DNA of 64,000 nt, taken from Pseudomonas sp. R84 (lineage in GTDB: Bacteria > Pseudomonadota > Gammaproteobacteria > Pseudomonadales > Pseudomonadaceae). The translations under genes and the position numbers were made by a program. The DNA is taken from NCBI RefSeq assembly GCF_009834515.1, contig NZ_CP019426.1, positions 6,465,501 to 6,529,500 on the forward strand, read 5' to 3'. A model generated the notes under the pieces. The model searched no databases. It saw only the letters and a list, made by a program, of their open reading frames with translations, and was not told the DNA's origin. This document shows, piece after piece, positions 16,934 through 27,498 of this stretch (the first letter of the stretch is position 1; each line of letters begins with the position of its first letter).

Positions 16934-18232
16934 TCAGCGCCCCTTCTTCCAGAGCCACGCCCCGACCAAAATCCCCATCGCACACAGCACCGCTACATAG
17001 TAGGCAGGGCCCATCGCGCTTTCTTTCAGCAGCAGACTGACCACCATCGGCGTCAGGCCACCAAAAATCGCGTAAGCCACGTTATACGAGAACGACAACC
17101 CGCTGAAACGCACCACCGGTGGAAACGCCTTAACCATCACGTATGGAACCGCCCCAATTGTGCCAACCAGAAAACCGGTCAGCGCATACAGCGGGAACAA
17201 CCAGTTCGGGTGATCGGCGAGGCTGTGATAGAAGGTCCAGGAGCTGATCAGCAAGCCCAGGCAACCAAACACGAATACGCGACCGGCGCCAAAGCGATCC
17301 GCCAACGCGCCGGAGATAACGCAGCCAATGCTCAGGAACACGATCGCCAGACTGTTCGATTGCAGCGACTCGGTCGGCGTGAAGTGATAGACCGTTTGCA
17401 ACACGGTCGGGGTCATCAGAATGACCACGACGATGCCAGCGGAGAGCAACCAGGTCAGCAGCATCGAGATCGCAATCGCGCCGCGATGATCACGCAGCAC
17501 CGCACGCAGCGGCACTTCTTCAGCCAAGGCTTTGCGCAACTGCAGTTCGGCAAACACCGGGGTCTCGTGCAGCCAACGGCGCAGGTAGACCGAGAACAGG
17601 CCGAACACACCGCCCAGCAGGAATGGAATCCGCCAGGCGTAATCGGAAACTTCCGCTGGCGTATAAATGCTGTTGATCGCGGTGGCGACCAAAGAGCCGA
17701 GCAGAATGCCGGCTGTCAGCCCGCTGGTGAGGGTGCCACAGGCATAACCCATGTGCTTTTGCGGAACGTGTTCGGAAACGAAGACCCAAGCCCCCGGCAC
17801 TTCACCGCCAATCGCCGCACCTTGAATGACCCGCATCAATAGAAGAAGAATCGGCGCCCACATGCCGATCTGCGCATACGTTGGCAGCAGGCCCATGATC
17901 AGGGTCGGCACGGCCATCATGAAAATGCTCAGGGTGAACATCTTCTTGCGCCCCAGCAGGTCGCCGAAGTGCGCCATGACGATGCCACCCAGCGGCCGTG
18001 CGAGGTAACCGGCGGCAAAGATACCGAAGGTCTGCATCAGGCGCAGCCACTCGGGCATGTCGGCCGGGAAGAACAGCTTGCCGACCACGGTGGCGAAGAA
18101 AACGAAGATGATGAAATCGTAAAACTCCAGCGCGCCACCAAGGGCAGACAGCGACAGAGTCTTGTAGTCGTTGCGGGTCAACGGTCGTGCGGGTTGCTCG
18201 GGCTGCGCGAGGCTCGAAGGCGCTGTGGTCAT
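16934..18232 (-). CDS. MFS transporter, metabolite:H+ symporter family
   Basis: A 432-residue 12-helix inner-membrane transporter of the MHS type (citrate, alpha-ketoglutarate, shikimate or proline/betaine-like symporters). It has the family loop motif GDLLGRKKMF between helices 2 and 3, MAHFG before it, RVIQGAAIGGEVPGAWVFV in helix 4, and a repeat motif ADRFGAGRVFV in the second half. The ATG at 18232 (MTTAPSSLAQ) is preferred over upstream in-frame codons, because the extra 57 residues do not resemble the family and helix 1 begins near LGGALEFYDF. The substrate cannot be told. It is convergent with the PIN gene. Confidence 0.88.
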   Translation of the reverse strand: MTTAPSSLAQPEQPARPLTRNDYKTLSLSALGGALEFYDFIIFVFFATVVGKLFFPADMPEWLRLMQTFGIFAAGYLARPLGGIVMAHFGDLLGRKKMFTLSIFMMAVPTLIMGLLPTYAQIGMWAPILLLLMRVIQGAAIGGEVPGAWVFVSEHVPQKHMGYACGTLTSGLTAGILLGSLVATAINSIYTPAEVSDYAWRIPFLLGGVFGLFSVYLRRWLHETPVFAELQLRKALAEEVPLRAVLRDHRGAIAISMLLTWLLSAGIVVVILMTPTVLQTVYHFTPTESLQSNSLAIVFLSIGCVISGALADRFGAGRVFVFGCLGLLISSWTFYHSLADHPNWLFPLYALTGFLVGTIGAVPYVMVKAFPPVVRFSGLSFSYNVAYAIFGGLTPMVVSLLLKESAMGPAYYVAVLCAMGILVGAWLWKKGR

Positions 18233-18608
18233 GGCAAGGGCTTCTCTTATAGTCGGATCTGCCGCCACAACAACGCTGGCGGTGGCTTGGGCAGGTTCGG
18301 CACCATAGCAAATTGTTCGAAAAAGCACATAGAGGCGCGTAATTGACGGTCGAAATGAGAACCGGATGGTCGTCGTGGAGTCTACCGACCGATATACTCG
18401 CAACCTGCTCCGGTTTGTAAGGGGTTGCTGTGCGAAAACGTCGTTGGCCCGGCCTTTGCTCGGGATTAGCCGGTTTCGCAGAGTTTCTCCTTAGGCGCCT
18501 GATGGAAAACGTGACGAACGTAGTAGGTTCGGTGCTGAATCGTTTTTCCCGAAGACGGCTACCACCAGCAATACCAACGAAGAGTCACGGGTCAGAGGCA
18601 CCCTCGGC
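18233..18608. other. intergenic region, divergent MFS / thioesterase promoters
   Basis: 376 bp without a convincing gene. It must hold the divergent promoters of the MFS and thioesterase genes; a TATACT hexamer lies near 18393 but no good -35 accompanies it. A 60-codon frame on the plus strand (18430-18612) lacks family features. No REP-type repeat is present. Confidence 0.5.
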
Positions 18609-19013
18609 ATGATAGAGCTCGAACAAGAAGATCCAATCCCGCAAGGCGACCTGGCCCTGCAAATCACCGCACTTCCACGCGAAACCAATGGCTTTGGCGA
18701 TATTTTCGGCGGCTGGCTGGTGGCGCAGATGGATTTGGCCGGCACCGCAATGGCCAGCCGTGTCGCTGGCGGCCGTGTCGCCACCGTGGCCATCGATCGC
18801 ATGGCGTTCCTTGTGCCAGTGGCTGTCGGCGCGCAATTGTCCTTCTATACCCAGACCCTGGAAATCGGCCGCAGCTCGATCCAGATGATGGTCGAAGTGT
18901 GGAGCGACGACCCGCTGTCCAGCGAGTGGCGTAAAGTCACCGAAGCGGTGTTCGTCTTCGTTGCCATCGACGGCAGCGGTCGCACTCGCTCGGTTCCACC
19001 GCGCGCGCGCTAA
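18609..19013 (+). CDS. YciA-like acyl-CoA thioesterase
   Basis: 134 residues with a single hotdog fold. The signature NGFGDIFGGWLVAQMDLAG holds the conserved Asn/Asp and the glycines that bind CoA, followed by VATVAIDRMAFLVPVAVGAQ. YciA-type enzymes hydrolyse a wide range of acyl-CoAs in the cytoplasm. The ATG at 18609 gives the usual short N-terminus before the motif. It is followed at 57 bp by a sugar mutarotase in the same direction, with no obvious functional link. Confidence 0.88.
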   Translation: MIELEQEDPIPQGDLALQITALPRETNGFGDIFGGWLVAQMDLAGTAMASRVAGGRVATVAIDRMAFLVPVAVGAQLSFYTQTLEIGRSSIQMMVEVWSDDPLSSEWRKVTEAVFVFVAIDGSGRTRSVPPRAR

Positions 19014-19070
19014 ACCTGGCGGCCGTTTGACGGTCGATAGTGGTCCTTGTTACTGATCGAGAGCTGTCCC

Positions 19071-19970
19071 ATGAACACGCCCAACGTTGAAGCGGTGAAA
19101 CTGGATGAACTGAACTGCTGGCGCATCCGCCACGGTCAGGCCGAAGTGCTGGTGGCCCAGCAAGGCGCGCACATCCTCAGTTATCAGATCGATGGCCAGC
19201 CGCCGATCATCTGGCTCAACGACAAGGCCGAGTTCAAAACAGGCAAAAGTATCCGCGCCGGCGTGCCGGTGTGCTGGCCGTGGTTCGGCAAGTTCGAACG
19301 CAACCCGCAGAGCGTGCAGGCCATGTACACCGGTGAGCAACCGGCACCCGCGCACGGTCTGGTGCGGGCGATGGATTGGGAGTTGGGTGGTATCGAATCA
19401 GAGGCTGACGGCGTCAAGGTCGAATTCAAGCTGCCCTACCCCGAGGGTGGCCTGCAGGGCTGGCCGCATCAGGTCGATCTGACCCTGACTCTGCACTTGT
19501 CCGAGCAACTGAGTTTCAGCCTGACCAGCCACAACCGTGGCAGTGACACCGTCAGCCTGAGCCAGGCGCTGCATACGTATTTCGCGGTCAGTGATGTGCG
19601 CCATGTGCATGTCGATGGTGTCGATGGCTTGAGTTACATCGAGACGCTGGACGACTGGAAAACCAACAGCCAGCAAGGCGATCTGCATTTTGCCGGTGAG
19701 ACCGACCGCATCTATCTCGACGCTCCACCACAACTGAGCATCGTCGATCCGGCCTGGGAACGGCGCATTGTGCTGACGGCTACCGGTTCACGCACGGCGG
19801 TGATCTGGAACCCTTGGAGCGATCGCGCGGCAGCGCTGGCCGACATGGACAACGATGGCTGGCAGCGCATGCTGTGCATCGAGACGGCGAATGTGATGGA
19901 CGACATCGTCACGTTGGCACCGGGGGCGAGCCATACCATGGGCGTCAGCGTCGCCAGCAAACCGCTCTAA
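19071..19970 (+). CDS. D-hexose-6-phosphate mutarotase (YeaD-like)
   Basis: 299 residues of the aldose-1-epimerase superfamily, YeaD subgroup, which interconverts alpha and beta anomers of glucose-6-phosphate and similar sugars. Visible blocks are EVLVAQQGAHILSYQ at the N-terminus, RAGVPVCWPWFGKF, PAHGLVRAMDWEL with the conserved His, LSQALHTYFAVSD, and the C-terminal VIWNPWSDRAAALADM and MLCIETANV (the glutamate is the likely catalytic base). The start is the ATG at 19071 with GAGAGCT upstream; the in-frame TTG at 19047 has no RBS. Confidence 0.9.
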   Translation: MNTPNVEAVKLDELNCWRIRHGQAEVLVAQQGAHILSYQIDGQPPIIWLNDKAEFKTGKSIRAGVPVCWPWFGKFERNPQSVQAMYTGEQPAPAHGLVRAMDWELGGIESEADGVKVEFKLPYPEGGLQGWPHQVDLTLTLHLSEQLSFSLTSHNRGSDTVSLSQALHTYFAVSDVRHVHVDGVDGLSYIETLDDWKTNSQQGDLHFAGETDRIYLDAPPQLSIVDPAWERRIVLTATGSRTAVIWNPWSDRAAALADMDNDGWQRMLCIETANVMDDIVTLAPGASHTMGVSVASKPL

Positions 19971-19989
19971 CAGCACCGCAAAACCAAAT

Positions 19990-20076
19990 GTAGGAGTGAG
20001 CCTGCTCGCGATAGCGGTTCGTCAGATCCATTAAATTGGCTGACACGACGCTATCGCGAGCAGGCTCACTCCTACA
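19990..20076. repeat. REPIN-type inverted repeat (GTAGGAGTGAGCC family)
   Basis: GTAGGAGTGAGCCTGCTCGC and its complement flank about 45 bp, between the convergent mutarotase and DUF3299 genes. Confidence 0.85.
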
Positions 20077-20093
20077 GTAGTTTGTGGCGCCTG

Positions 20094-20630
20094 TTAGAGA
20101 TCGGACTCCTGCACCACCCGCACTTTGTCCGCCTCCAGCGCATACGCCGCATCGGCCAGATCATTGCTGACCTTCTCGACCTTCAGCGTGCCGGTCACCC
20201 ACAGCGGCGTATAGATGTCGTCCAGCTTCAAACCCTTCGGATAACGCACCAACACCAGTTGATTCGGCGGCGGTGGCGGCACGTGGATGCACGCGCCCGG
20301 GTACGGCACAAGGAAGAACAGCGTGCTGCGGCCCTTGGCGTCGGACTCCAGCGGCACCGGATAACCACCGATGCGGATGTGTTTGTCGTTCATCGATGCC
20401 ACGGTTTTGGTCGAATACATCACCGCCGGCAGACCTTTGGCCTGCTTCATCCCGCCCTTCTCGGTGAAGGTGCCGGTGGCTTCCGGGGAGTTGTGGTCGA
20501 TTTCAGGCATGGCCTCTAGGGCCTTCTGGTCCGACTTGGGCATCAGTTCGAGCCAGTCGGTTTCCGGCAGTTCGCCGGCGTGGGCCAAACCGCTGCCCAG
20601 GAATAGGAGAGTCAACAGAAGACGGCGCAT
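20094..20630 (-). CDS. exported DUF3299 protein
   Basis: A 178-residue exported protein of the DUF3299 family. A signal peptide (MRRLLLTLLFLGSGLAHAG) precedes a mature domain with the family core: RIGGYPVPLE, FFLVPYPGACIHVPPPPPNQ and DIYTPLWVTGTLKVE. The Cys in GACIH and the proline run are the most conserved elements I recognise. Function is not established. The Met at 20630 was chosen because it starts the signal peptide; an upstream Met would add 13 residues ahead of it. Confidence 0.82.
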   Translation of the reverse strand: MRRLLLTLLFLGSGLAHAGELPETDWLELMPKSDQKALEAMPEIDHNSPEATGTFTEKGGMKQAKGLPAVMYSTKTVASMNDKHIRIGGYPVPLESDAKGRSTLFFLVPYPGACIHVPPPPPNQLVLVRYPKGLKLDDIYTPLWVTGTLKVEKVSNDLADAAYALEADKVRVVQESDL

Positions 20631-20723
20631 GAAAGTGCTCGGTATAGAAAGGAAGGAACAATGAGTCACCGAGCATTCTAGCCCTCCCGGCCACGTTGGC
20701 AGAGAGGGCTTTGTCGCTTTGGA

Positions 20724-20969
20724 TCAGTTCTTTTTGATCAGGCCGTAGATCACCAGCAACACGACCGCGCCGACCAGTGCGCCGATGAAGCCTGCGCCCT
20801 GACCTGCCTGATAGATGCCCAGAGCCTGGCCGCCGTAAGTGGCTGCCAGCGAACCGCCGATACCGAGCAGGATGGTCATGATCCAGCCCATGCTGTCATC
20901 GCCCGGTTTCAGGAACCGCGCCAGTAGGCCGACGATCAAGCCGATAAAGATGGTTCCGATAATTCCCAT
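20724..20969 (-). CDS. GlsB/YeaQ/YmgE-family small membrane protein
   Basis: 81 residues with three predicted membrane helices and the glycine-rich pattern of the transglycosylase-associated family (IGTIFIGLIVGLLARFLKPG, then GWIMTILLGIGGSLAATYGG and a final hydrophobic helix before GLIKKN). Such proteins are often induced by stress, but the biochemical role is unclear. It is a single gene with a GGGAAATGCC-type region before the ATG. Confidence 0.88.
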   Translation of the reverse strand: MGIIGTIFIGLIVGLLARFLKPGDDSMGWIMTILLGIGGSLAATYGGQALGIYQAGQGAGFIGALVGAVVLLVIYGLIKKN

Positions 20970-21079
20970 GGCATTTCCCTCTCAAAGATAGATATGCGAA
21001 GCCTAGTCAGACTTTGGCATCCTGCCATGAGAGAACGGCGGCCCCTGAATGGTTCCGCCGCTGCCACATGAAACTGTCG

Positions 21080-22162
21080 TTACTCGGCGATCAGCGCTTC
21101 GACCTTGACGATCTGCGCCTGCAGCGTGGCCATGTCGGCGCAACGCAGGTTGGCGTGGCCGACCTTGCGCCCGGCCTTGAAGGCCTTGCCGTAGTGATGC
21201 AGATGGCAGTCTTCGATGGCGATGACTTTCTCAACCGGCGGTACCACGCCGATGAAGTTGAGCATCGCGCTCTCGCCGACCTTGGCGGTCGAACCCAGCG
21301 GCAGGCCGGCAACGGCGCGCAGGTGGTTTTCGAACTGGCTGCACTCGGCGCCTTCAGTGGTCCAGTGCCCGGAGTTGTGCACGCGCGGGGCGATCTCGTT
21401 GGCCTTGAGGCCACCGTCGACTTCAAAGAACTCGAACGCCATCACGCCGACGTAGTCGAGCTGCTTGAGCACACGGCTCGAGTAGTCTTCGGCCAGCGCC
21501 TGCAACGGGTGATCGGTGCTGGCCACCGACAGCTTGAGGATGCCGCTGTCGTGGGTGTTGTGTACCAGCGGATAGAACCTGGTTTCACCATCGCGGGCAC
21601 GTACGGCGATCAGCGAGACTTCACCGGTGAACGGCACGAAGCCTTCCAGCAGGCAGGACACGCTGCCCAGCTCGGCAAAGGTGCCGACCACATCTTCCGG
21701 TTTGCGCAGGACTTTCTGGCCCTTGCCGTCATATCCCAGGGTGCGGGTTTTCAGTACGGCCGGCAGGCCGATCGAAGCTACGGCGGCGTCCAGATCGGCT
21801 TGCGATTGAATGTCGGCGAAGGCCGGAGTCGGGATGCCCAGGTCCTTGAACATGCTCTTTTCGAACCAGCGGTCGCGAGCGATGCGCAGGGCTTCGGCGC
21901 TCGGGTAGACCGGGACGAATTGCGAGAGGAATGCCACGGTTTCGGCCGGGACGCTTTCGAATTCGAAGGTCACCAGATCGACTTCATCGGCCAATTGGCG
22001 CAGATGATCCTGATCGCCGTAATCGGCCCGCAGGTGTTCGCCCAGCGCGGCCGCACAGGCGTCCGGCGCAGGGTCGAGGAAAGCGAAGTTCATGCCCAGC
22101 GGGGTACCCGCCAGGGCCAACATGCGACCCAACTGGCCGCCACCGATTACACCGATCTTCAT
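21080..22162 (-). CDS. purK: N5-carboxyaminoimidazole ribonucleotide synthase
   Basis: ATP-grasp enzyme that carboxylates AIR to N5-CAIR in de novo purine synthesis. The 360 residues start with MKIGVIGGGQLGRMLALAG and contain LKTRTLGYDGKGQ (ATP-binding loop), FEFFEVDGGLKANEIAPRVH (metal and substrate residues) and HNSGHWTTEGAECSQFENHL. The Met at 22162 fits the family; an in-frame extension of 21 residues upstream runs into the purE end and is not supported. It lies 10 bp after purE, the product of which uses N5-CAIR. Confidence 0.96.
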   Translation of the reverse strand: MKIGVIGGGQLGRMLALAGTPLGMNFAFLDPAPDACAAALGEHLRADYGDQDHLRQLADEVDLVTFEFESVPAETVAFLSQFVPVYPSAEALRIARDRWFEKSMFKDLGIPTPAFADIQSQADLDAAVASIGLPAVLKTRTLGYDGKGQKVLRKPEDVVGTFAELGSVSCLLEGFVPFTGEVSLIAVRARDGETRFYPLVHNTHDSGILKLSVASTDHPLQALAEDYSSRVLKQLDYVGVMAFEFFEVDGGLKANEIAPRVHNSGHWTTEGAECSQFENHLRAVAGLPLGSTAKVGESAMLNFIGVVPPVEKVIAIEDCHLHHYGKAFKAGRKVGHANLRCADMATLQAQIVKVEALIAE

Positions 22163-22172
22163 CTCAACAACC

Positions 22173-22664
22173 TCAGGCAATACGTGGGTCTGGATTGTCC
22201 AGGACGCTGTCTGTCTGCTCGGCACGGAAGGTTTTCAGTACCGCGTGGAACTGTGGATGCTTGGCACCGAGGATGCTCGCCGAGAGCAGGGCGGCGTTGA
22301 TCGCGCCAGCCTTGCCGATAGCGAGGGTGGCGACCGGAATGCCCGCTGGCATCTGCACGATCGACAGCAGCGAGTCGACGCCCGAGAGCATGGCCGACTG
22401 CACTGGCACGCCCAGCACCGGCAGGTGGGTCTTGGCCGCACACATGCCTGGCAAGTGGGCTGCGCCACCGGCACCGGCGATAATCACCTCGATGCCGCGG
22501 CTTTCAGCCTCTTCGGCGTACTGGAACAGCAGATCCGGGGTACGGTGGGCAGAGACCACTTTGACCTCGTACGGGATGCCGAGCTTTTCCAGCATATCGG
22601 CGGTGTGGCTAAGGGTGGACCAATCGGACTTGGAGCCCATGATCACGCCAACCAGTGCACTCAT
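22173..22664 (-). CDS. purE: N5-carboxyaminoimidazole ribonucleotide mutase
   Basis: Converts N5-CAIR to 4-carboxy-AIR in purine synthesis. The 163-residue class I PurE shows [13 protein letters not shown] (phosphate-binding SKSD), [18 protein letters not shown] (the catalytic His in SAHRTP), [13 protein letters not shown] and the [20 protein letters not shown] helix. The ATG at 22664 gives the standard N-terminus; the long upstream extension in frame is spurious. First gene of purEK. Confidence 0.96.
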   Translation of the reverse strand: MSALVGVIMGSKSDWSTLSHTADMLEKLGIPYEVKVVSAHRTPDLLFQYAEEAESRGIEVIIAGAGGAAHLPGMCAAKTHLPVLGVPVQSAMLSGVDSLLSIVQMPAGIPVATLAIGKAGAINAALLSASILGAKHPQFHAVLKTFRAEQTDSVLDNPDPRIA

Positions 22665-22705
22665 CGTCGCGCCTCTTCTCTCTGGAGCGCCCGCAGGCGC
22701 GTCAT

Positions 22706-22736
22706 AAAACAACAAGCCACGCAGGTTGCGTGGCTT
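22706..22736 (-). terminator. terminator-like hairpin in front of purE
   Basis: On the minus strand AAGCCACGCA / TGCGTGGCTT with loop ACC is followed by GTTGTTTTAT. It either stops read-through from the LysR gene 260 bp upstream or, if the purE promoter is further upstream, acts as a leader attenuator. Confidence 0.6.
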
Positions 22737-22890
22737 GATTGTACGAAAAATGGCCGGACGTGCCGGCCGAAGGCCGCGCAGTATACCGCAAAGAAAGCAA
22801 TAAACAGCCCCCCGCGCGACCATCTGTCATCTGCCGCAAATGCCCGGTTTTATTGACCTGAAGGTCAGCGACAGAACACCGCAAATCCCC

Positions 22891-22979
22891 TGTAGGAGTG
22901 AGCCTGCTCGCGATGGCGGTGTGTCAGTCACATCGTCGCTGAATGTGCTGACGCTATCGCGAGCAGGCTCACTCCTACA
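22891..22979. repeat. REPIN-type inverted repeat (GTAGGAGTGAGCC family)
   Basis: TGTAGGAGTGAGCCTGCTCG and its complement flank about 45 bp; it begins 17 bp past the LysR stop. Confidence 0.85.
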
Positions 22980-22995
22980 AGGGGTCCGCGTAGGC

Positions 22996-23904
22996 TCAGG
23001 ACGCTTGTGCAGCGCCACCCTCGAGCTTGCGCCACAGCAGGCGCACGTTGGCTTTACGCACCAAGGCGCAACGGTACAGACGAATCTCCAGCGGCACATG
23101 CCATTGCGGGCCACCGCAGACCACCAACTCACCACGCGCCAGCTCAGCACGCACGCTCAGTTGCGGCACCCAGGCAATGCCCAAGCCTTCCAGCGCCATG
23201 CTTTTCAGGCTGTCGGCCATGGCGGTTTCGTAGATCGTCGTGAAACGCAACTGACGCTGGCGCAGCAAACCGTTTACGGAACGGCCGAGGAAAGCCCCGG
23301 CGCTGTAGGCCAGCAACGGCACGCTGGCTTCGCCCTCAAGATCGAACAACGGCTTGCCATCAGCATCTGCTGCGCACACCGGCAGCATCTCGGTCTGGCC
23401 CAAATGCAGCGACGGGAAAATCTCCGGATCCATCTGCATCGCCGCATCCGGGTCATAGAACGCCAGCATCAGATCGCAGCCACCCTCACGCAACGCATGC
23501 ACCGCATCGCCAACGTTGGTCGCGACCAACCGCGTGGCGATATTCAAGCCTTCATTACGCAACTGCGCGATCCAGCGCGGGAAAAAGCCCAGCGCCAGCG
23601 AGTGAGCCGCAGCGACCTGCATCACTTCGCCCTGCCCGCCTTCCAGATGATGCAAATGGCGCAGCACTTCACCGAGCTGTTCAACCACCGTGCGCGCGGT
23701 CACCAGAAACAACTGCCCCGCTGCCGTCAGTTCGACCGGCGTGCGCGAGCGATTGACCAGAGTCAGCCCCAGTGCAGCCTCCAGACTGCGGATCCGCCGA
23801 CTGAACGCCGGCTGGGTCACGAAGCGTCGCTCAGCGGCCTGCGAGAAGCTACGGGTGGCGGCCAGAGCACTGAAGTCCTCGAGCCATTTGCTTTCCAGAT
23901 TCAT
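22996..23904 (-). CDS. LysR-family transcriptional regulator next to aspA
   Basis: 302 residues: an N-terminal winged helix (about 5-65, ALAATRSFSQAAERRFVTQP and FSRRIRSLEAALG) and a substrate-binding domain (about 95-295). The ATG at 23904 (MNLESKWLEDF) fits the family better than the GTG 24 bp upstream. It is divergent from aspA over 180 bp, which suggests it controls aspartate or asparagine catabolism and itself; the effector is unknown. From memory the pair matches PA5428-PA5429. Confidence 0.9.
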   Translation of the reverse strand: MNLESKWLEDFSALAATRSFSQAAERRFVTQPAFSRRIRSLEAALGLTLVNRSRTPVELTAAGQLFLVTARTVVEQLGEVLRHLHHLEGGQGEVMQVAAAHSLALGFFPRWIAQLRNEGLNIATRLVATNVGDAVHALREGGCDLMLAFYDPDAAMQMDPEIFPSLHLGQTEMLPVCAADADGKPLFDLEGEASVPLLAYSAGAFLGRSVNGLLRQRQLRFTTIYETAMADSLKSMALEGLGIAWVPQLSVRAELARGELVVCGGPQWHVPLEIRLYRCALVRKANVRLLWRKLEGGAAQAS

Positions 23905-24084
23905 CACGTCCTCCCGGACACGCACCAAAACAGGTCACACGTCTGCCGCGCACGCGGCGTCACACGGGCATTATGCCGAATGTGCATAGGGCAGTGCTGA
24001 ACAGCATTGGCCCAAAATTTCCCACAAGCCTAGCATTCGCAGCGTTCCGGCACAGACCGGGTCCATATCGAGATGATTTCTATC

Positions 24085-25509
<1,425 letters not shown>

Positions 25510-25571
25510 GCCGACACGTTACTTGTAGCACCGCTCACCAGGTCGAGGGACTAGACACCTCTCACCTTTTG

Positions 25572-25607
25572 AGGGCTTGGGGATTTAGTCCCCAAGCCCT
25601 TTTTTTT
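25572..25607 (+). terminator. intrinsic terminator of aspA
   Basis: AGGGCTTGGGGA / TCCCCAAGCCCT with a short TTTAG loop followed by eight T. A textbook rho-independent terminator about 60 bp after the aspA stop. Confidence 0.95.
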
Positions 25608-25656
25608 AACTTCTTCGCGGGCAGGACGTTAAATGTTTTGTGTATTTGATACCGCC

Positions 25657-25730
25657 AAGATCGCAGCCTTCGGCAGCTCCTACATTGATTGACGTACACC
25701 TGTAGGAGCTGCCGAAGGCTGCGATCTTTT
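25657..25730. repeat. REPIN-type inverted repeat (GTAGGAGCTGCCGAAGG family)
   Basis: AAGATCGCAGCCTTCGGCAG and complement around about 20 bp; the outer ends give GATCTTTT on one side. Confidence 0.85.
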
Positions 25731-25994
25731 GATCTTGCAGCACCCTCGTTTCGTCGCTTGCACCACTACCGTGCAGACGGGCGCGTCACTGATCGGTATA
25801 GTGCCGCCCCTCTTCGCGTGAGCGGTCGTCGGTAACGAGGCCATAACCCATGCGAAACCCGAACTAATAACAAACCCGCGAAATGGAACCGGACGAAACC
25901 TTCGCCTCACCTGTCGTGCCGTGCGCGCACCGGTGTAACACGATGTTTCTTCCATCCAGTATTTGCTTACACAATAAACAGCGAGGAAAAATCC

Positions 25995-27443
25995 ATGCTC
26001 GAAGTCATTAACGACTTCCTCTCAGGGAAAGTACTGATCGTGCTCATTGTCGGGCTCGGTAGCTACTTCACGATTCGCTCGCGTTTCGTTCAATTGCGCC
26101 ACTTCTTCCACATGTTCGCGGTGTTCCGCGACAGCCTAAAGGGCAGCGCCGGGCAACTCAGCTCGTTCCAGGCTCTGATGCTCAGCCTTGCCGGCCGAGT
26201 GGGTGCAGGCAACATCGCCGGTGTCGGCATTGCCGTGACCCTCGGTGGTCCGGGTGCGGTGTTCTGGATGTGGGTAACCGCACTGGTCGGCATGTCCAGC
26301 AGCTTCTTCGAGTGCACCCTGGCCCAAGTCTACAAGCGCGCCGATGGCGACGGCCTGTACCGTGGTGGCCCGGCCTACTACATCCAGCACGGCCTGAAGC
26401 TCAAAGGCATGGCGGTGGTGTTCTCCGTTCTGCTACTGGTCACCTACGGCTTTGCCTTCATTGGCCTGCAGTCCTACACCGTGACCCACTCGCTGCAGAA
26501 CGCCTTTGAATTCAACCCACAACACACCGGCATCGTCCTGGCGGTGCTGCTGGCCATCACCTTCATCGGCGGCATCAAGCGCATCGCATCGGTGTCCGAC
26601 CTGCTGGTGCCGATCAAGACCCTCGCCTATATCGGCGTAACCCTGTACGTGATCGGTACCCAGATCGAACATGTGCCAGCCATGCTGGAAACCATCTTCA
26701 AGAGCGCCTTCGGCCTCGATCCGGCCTTTGGTGGTCTGCTCGGCAGCGCCATCGTCATGGGCGTGAAGCGTGGCGTGTTCGCCAACGAAGCGGGTCTGGG
26801 CAGTGCGCCGAACGTCGCCGCCGTGGCCGCCGTGAAGCACCCGGGCGCGCAGGGCGTGGTTCAGGCTTTCAGCGTGTTCCTCGACACTTTCGTGATCTGC
26901 ACCTGCACCGCGCTGCTGATCCTGCTGTCGGGCTTCTACACCCCGGGCTTCGAAGGTGACGGCATCGTCCTGACCCAGAACTCGCTGGCCGCTGTGGTCG
27001 GTGACTGGGGTCGCATGTTCGTCAGCGTCGCGCTGTCGCTGTTCGTCTTCACCTGCATCCTCTACAACTACTATCTGGGCGAAAACAGCCTGCAGTTCCT
27101 CACCCGCAACCGCGCCGCGCTGATGATTTTCCGCGGTCTGGTGCTGGCGCTGGTGGTATGGGGTTCGATGCAGGATCTGTCGACCGTGTTCGCCTTCGCC
27201 GACATCACCATGACCTGCCTGGCCTTCGTCAACCTCGTGGCTCTGGCCATGCTGTTCAAGGTCGGCATGCGCGTAATGCGCGACTACGACGGGCAGCGCC
27301 GCGCCGGCGTCAAGCAGCCAGTGTTCGACTCGAGCAAATTTGCCGATCTGGACCTCGACCTGAAGGCCTGGCCGACCAATCCGTCTGCCGCTGCCGACAA
27401 GACCGAAGCCGAGCCGCAAGGCGTACCTGCAGCGCAACGCTGA
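25995..27443 (+). CDS. AGCS-family sodium:alanine/glycine symporter
   Basis: 482-residue inner-membrane transporter of the alanine-or-glycine:cation symporter family. The signature SLAGRVGAGNIAGVGIAVTLGGPGA is present (given in two pieces: SLAGRVGAGNIAGVG and AVTLGGPGA), as are GMSSSFFECTLAQVYK and VKRGVFANEAGLGSAPN. Eleven or so hydrophobic helices precede a cytoplasmic tail rich in charged residues. The neighbours aspA and asparaginase suggest it may import Asn, Asp or a related amino acid, but the family's known substrates are Ala and Gly. Confidence 0.9.
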   Translation: MLEVINDFLSGKVLIVLIVGLGSYFTIRSRFVQLRHFFHMFAVFRDSLKGSAGQLSSFQALMLSLAGRVGAGNIAGVGIAVTLGGPGAVFWMWVTALVGMSSSFFECTLAQVYKRADGDGLYRGGPAYYIQHGLKLKGMAVVFSVLLLVTYGFAFIGLQSYTVTHSLQNAFEFNPQHTGIVLAVLLAITFIGGIKRIASVSDLLVPIKTLAYIGVTLYVIGTQIEHVPAMLETIFKSAFGLDPAFGGLLGSAIVMGVKRGVFANEAGLGSAPNVAAVAAVKHPGAQGVVQAFSVFLDTFVICTCTALLILLSGFYTPGFEGDGIVLTQNSLAAVVGDWGRMFVSVALSLFVFTCILYNYYLGENSLQFLTRNRAALMIFRGLVLALVVWGSMQDLSTVFAFADITMTCLAFVNLVALAMLFKVGMRVMRDYDGQRRAGVKQPVFDSSKFADLDLDLKAWPTNPSAAADKTEAEPQGVPAAQR

Positions 27444-27452
27444 CAGGTGAAT

Positions 27453-27477
27453 GACGGGCGCATCCCCAGCGCCCGTC
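27453..27477 (+). terminator. terminator-like hairpin after the AGCS gene
   Basis: GACGGGCGC and GCGCCCGTC around a 7-base loop, 9 bp after the stop codon. The following bases are not a strong T run, so termination may be partial. Confidence 0.55.
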
Positions 27478-27498
27478 AGTTATTGTGGTGCAATAACT

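Larger units (their letters stand above)
22665..22995. other. intergenic region between LysR gene and purE
   Basis: 331 bp holding, from the LysR side, a REPIN-type repeat (22891-22979), about 150 bp with no recognised element, and a terminator-like hairpin (22706-22736). The purEK promoter must lie here but was not resolved. Confidence 0.6.
25510..25994. other. intergenic region between aspA and the AGCS symporter gene
   Basis: 485 bp holding the aspA terminator (25572-25607), a REPIN-type repeat (25657-25730) and about 260 bp upstream of the symporter gene that must include its promoter. I looked for a glycine-riboswitch-like pattern there and saw none. Confidence 0.6.

Noticed and set aside
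18430..18612. 60-codon plus-strand frame before the thioesterase gene
   Set aside because: Arg-rich, no family features, overlaps the next start; more likely promoter and leader sequence.
25680..25955. Minus-strand 91-codon frame upstream of the symporter gene
   Set aside because: It overlaps a REPIN-type repeat, has no RBS and its composition does not look coding.
25740..25994. Glycine riboswitch upstream of the AGCS symporter gene
   Set aside because: The conserved glycine-aptamer core was not found.
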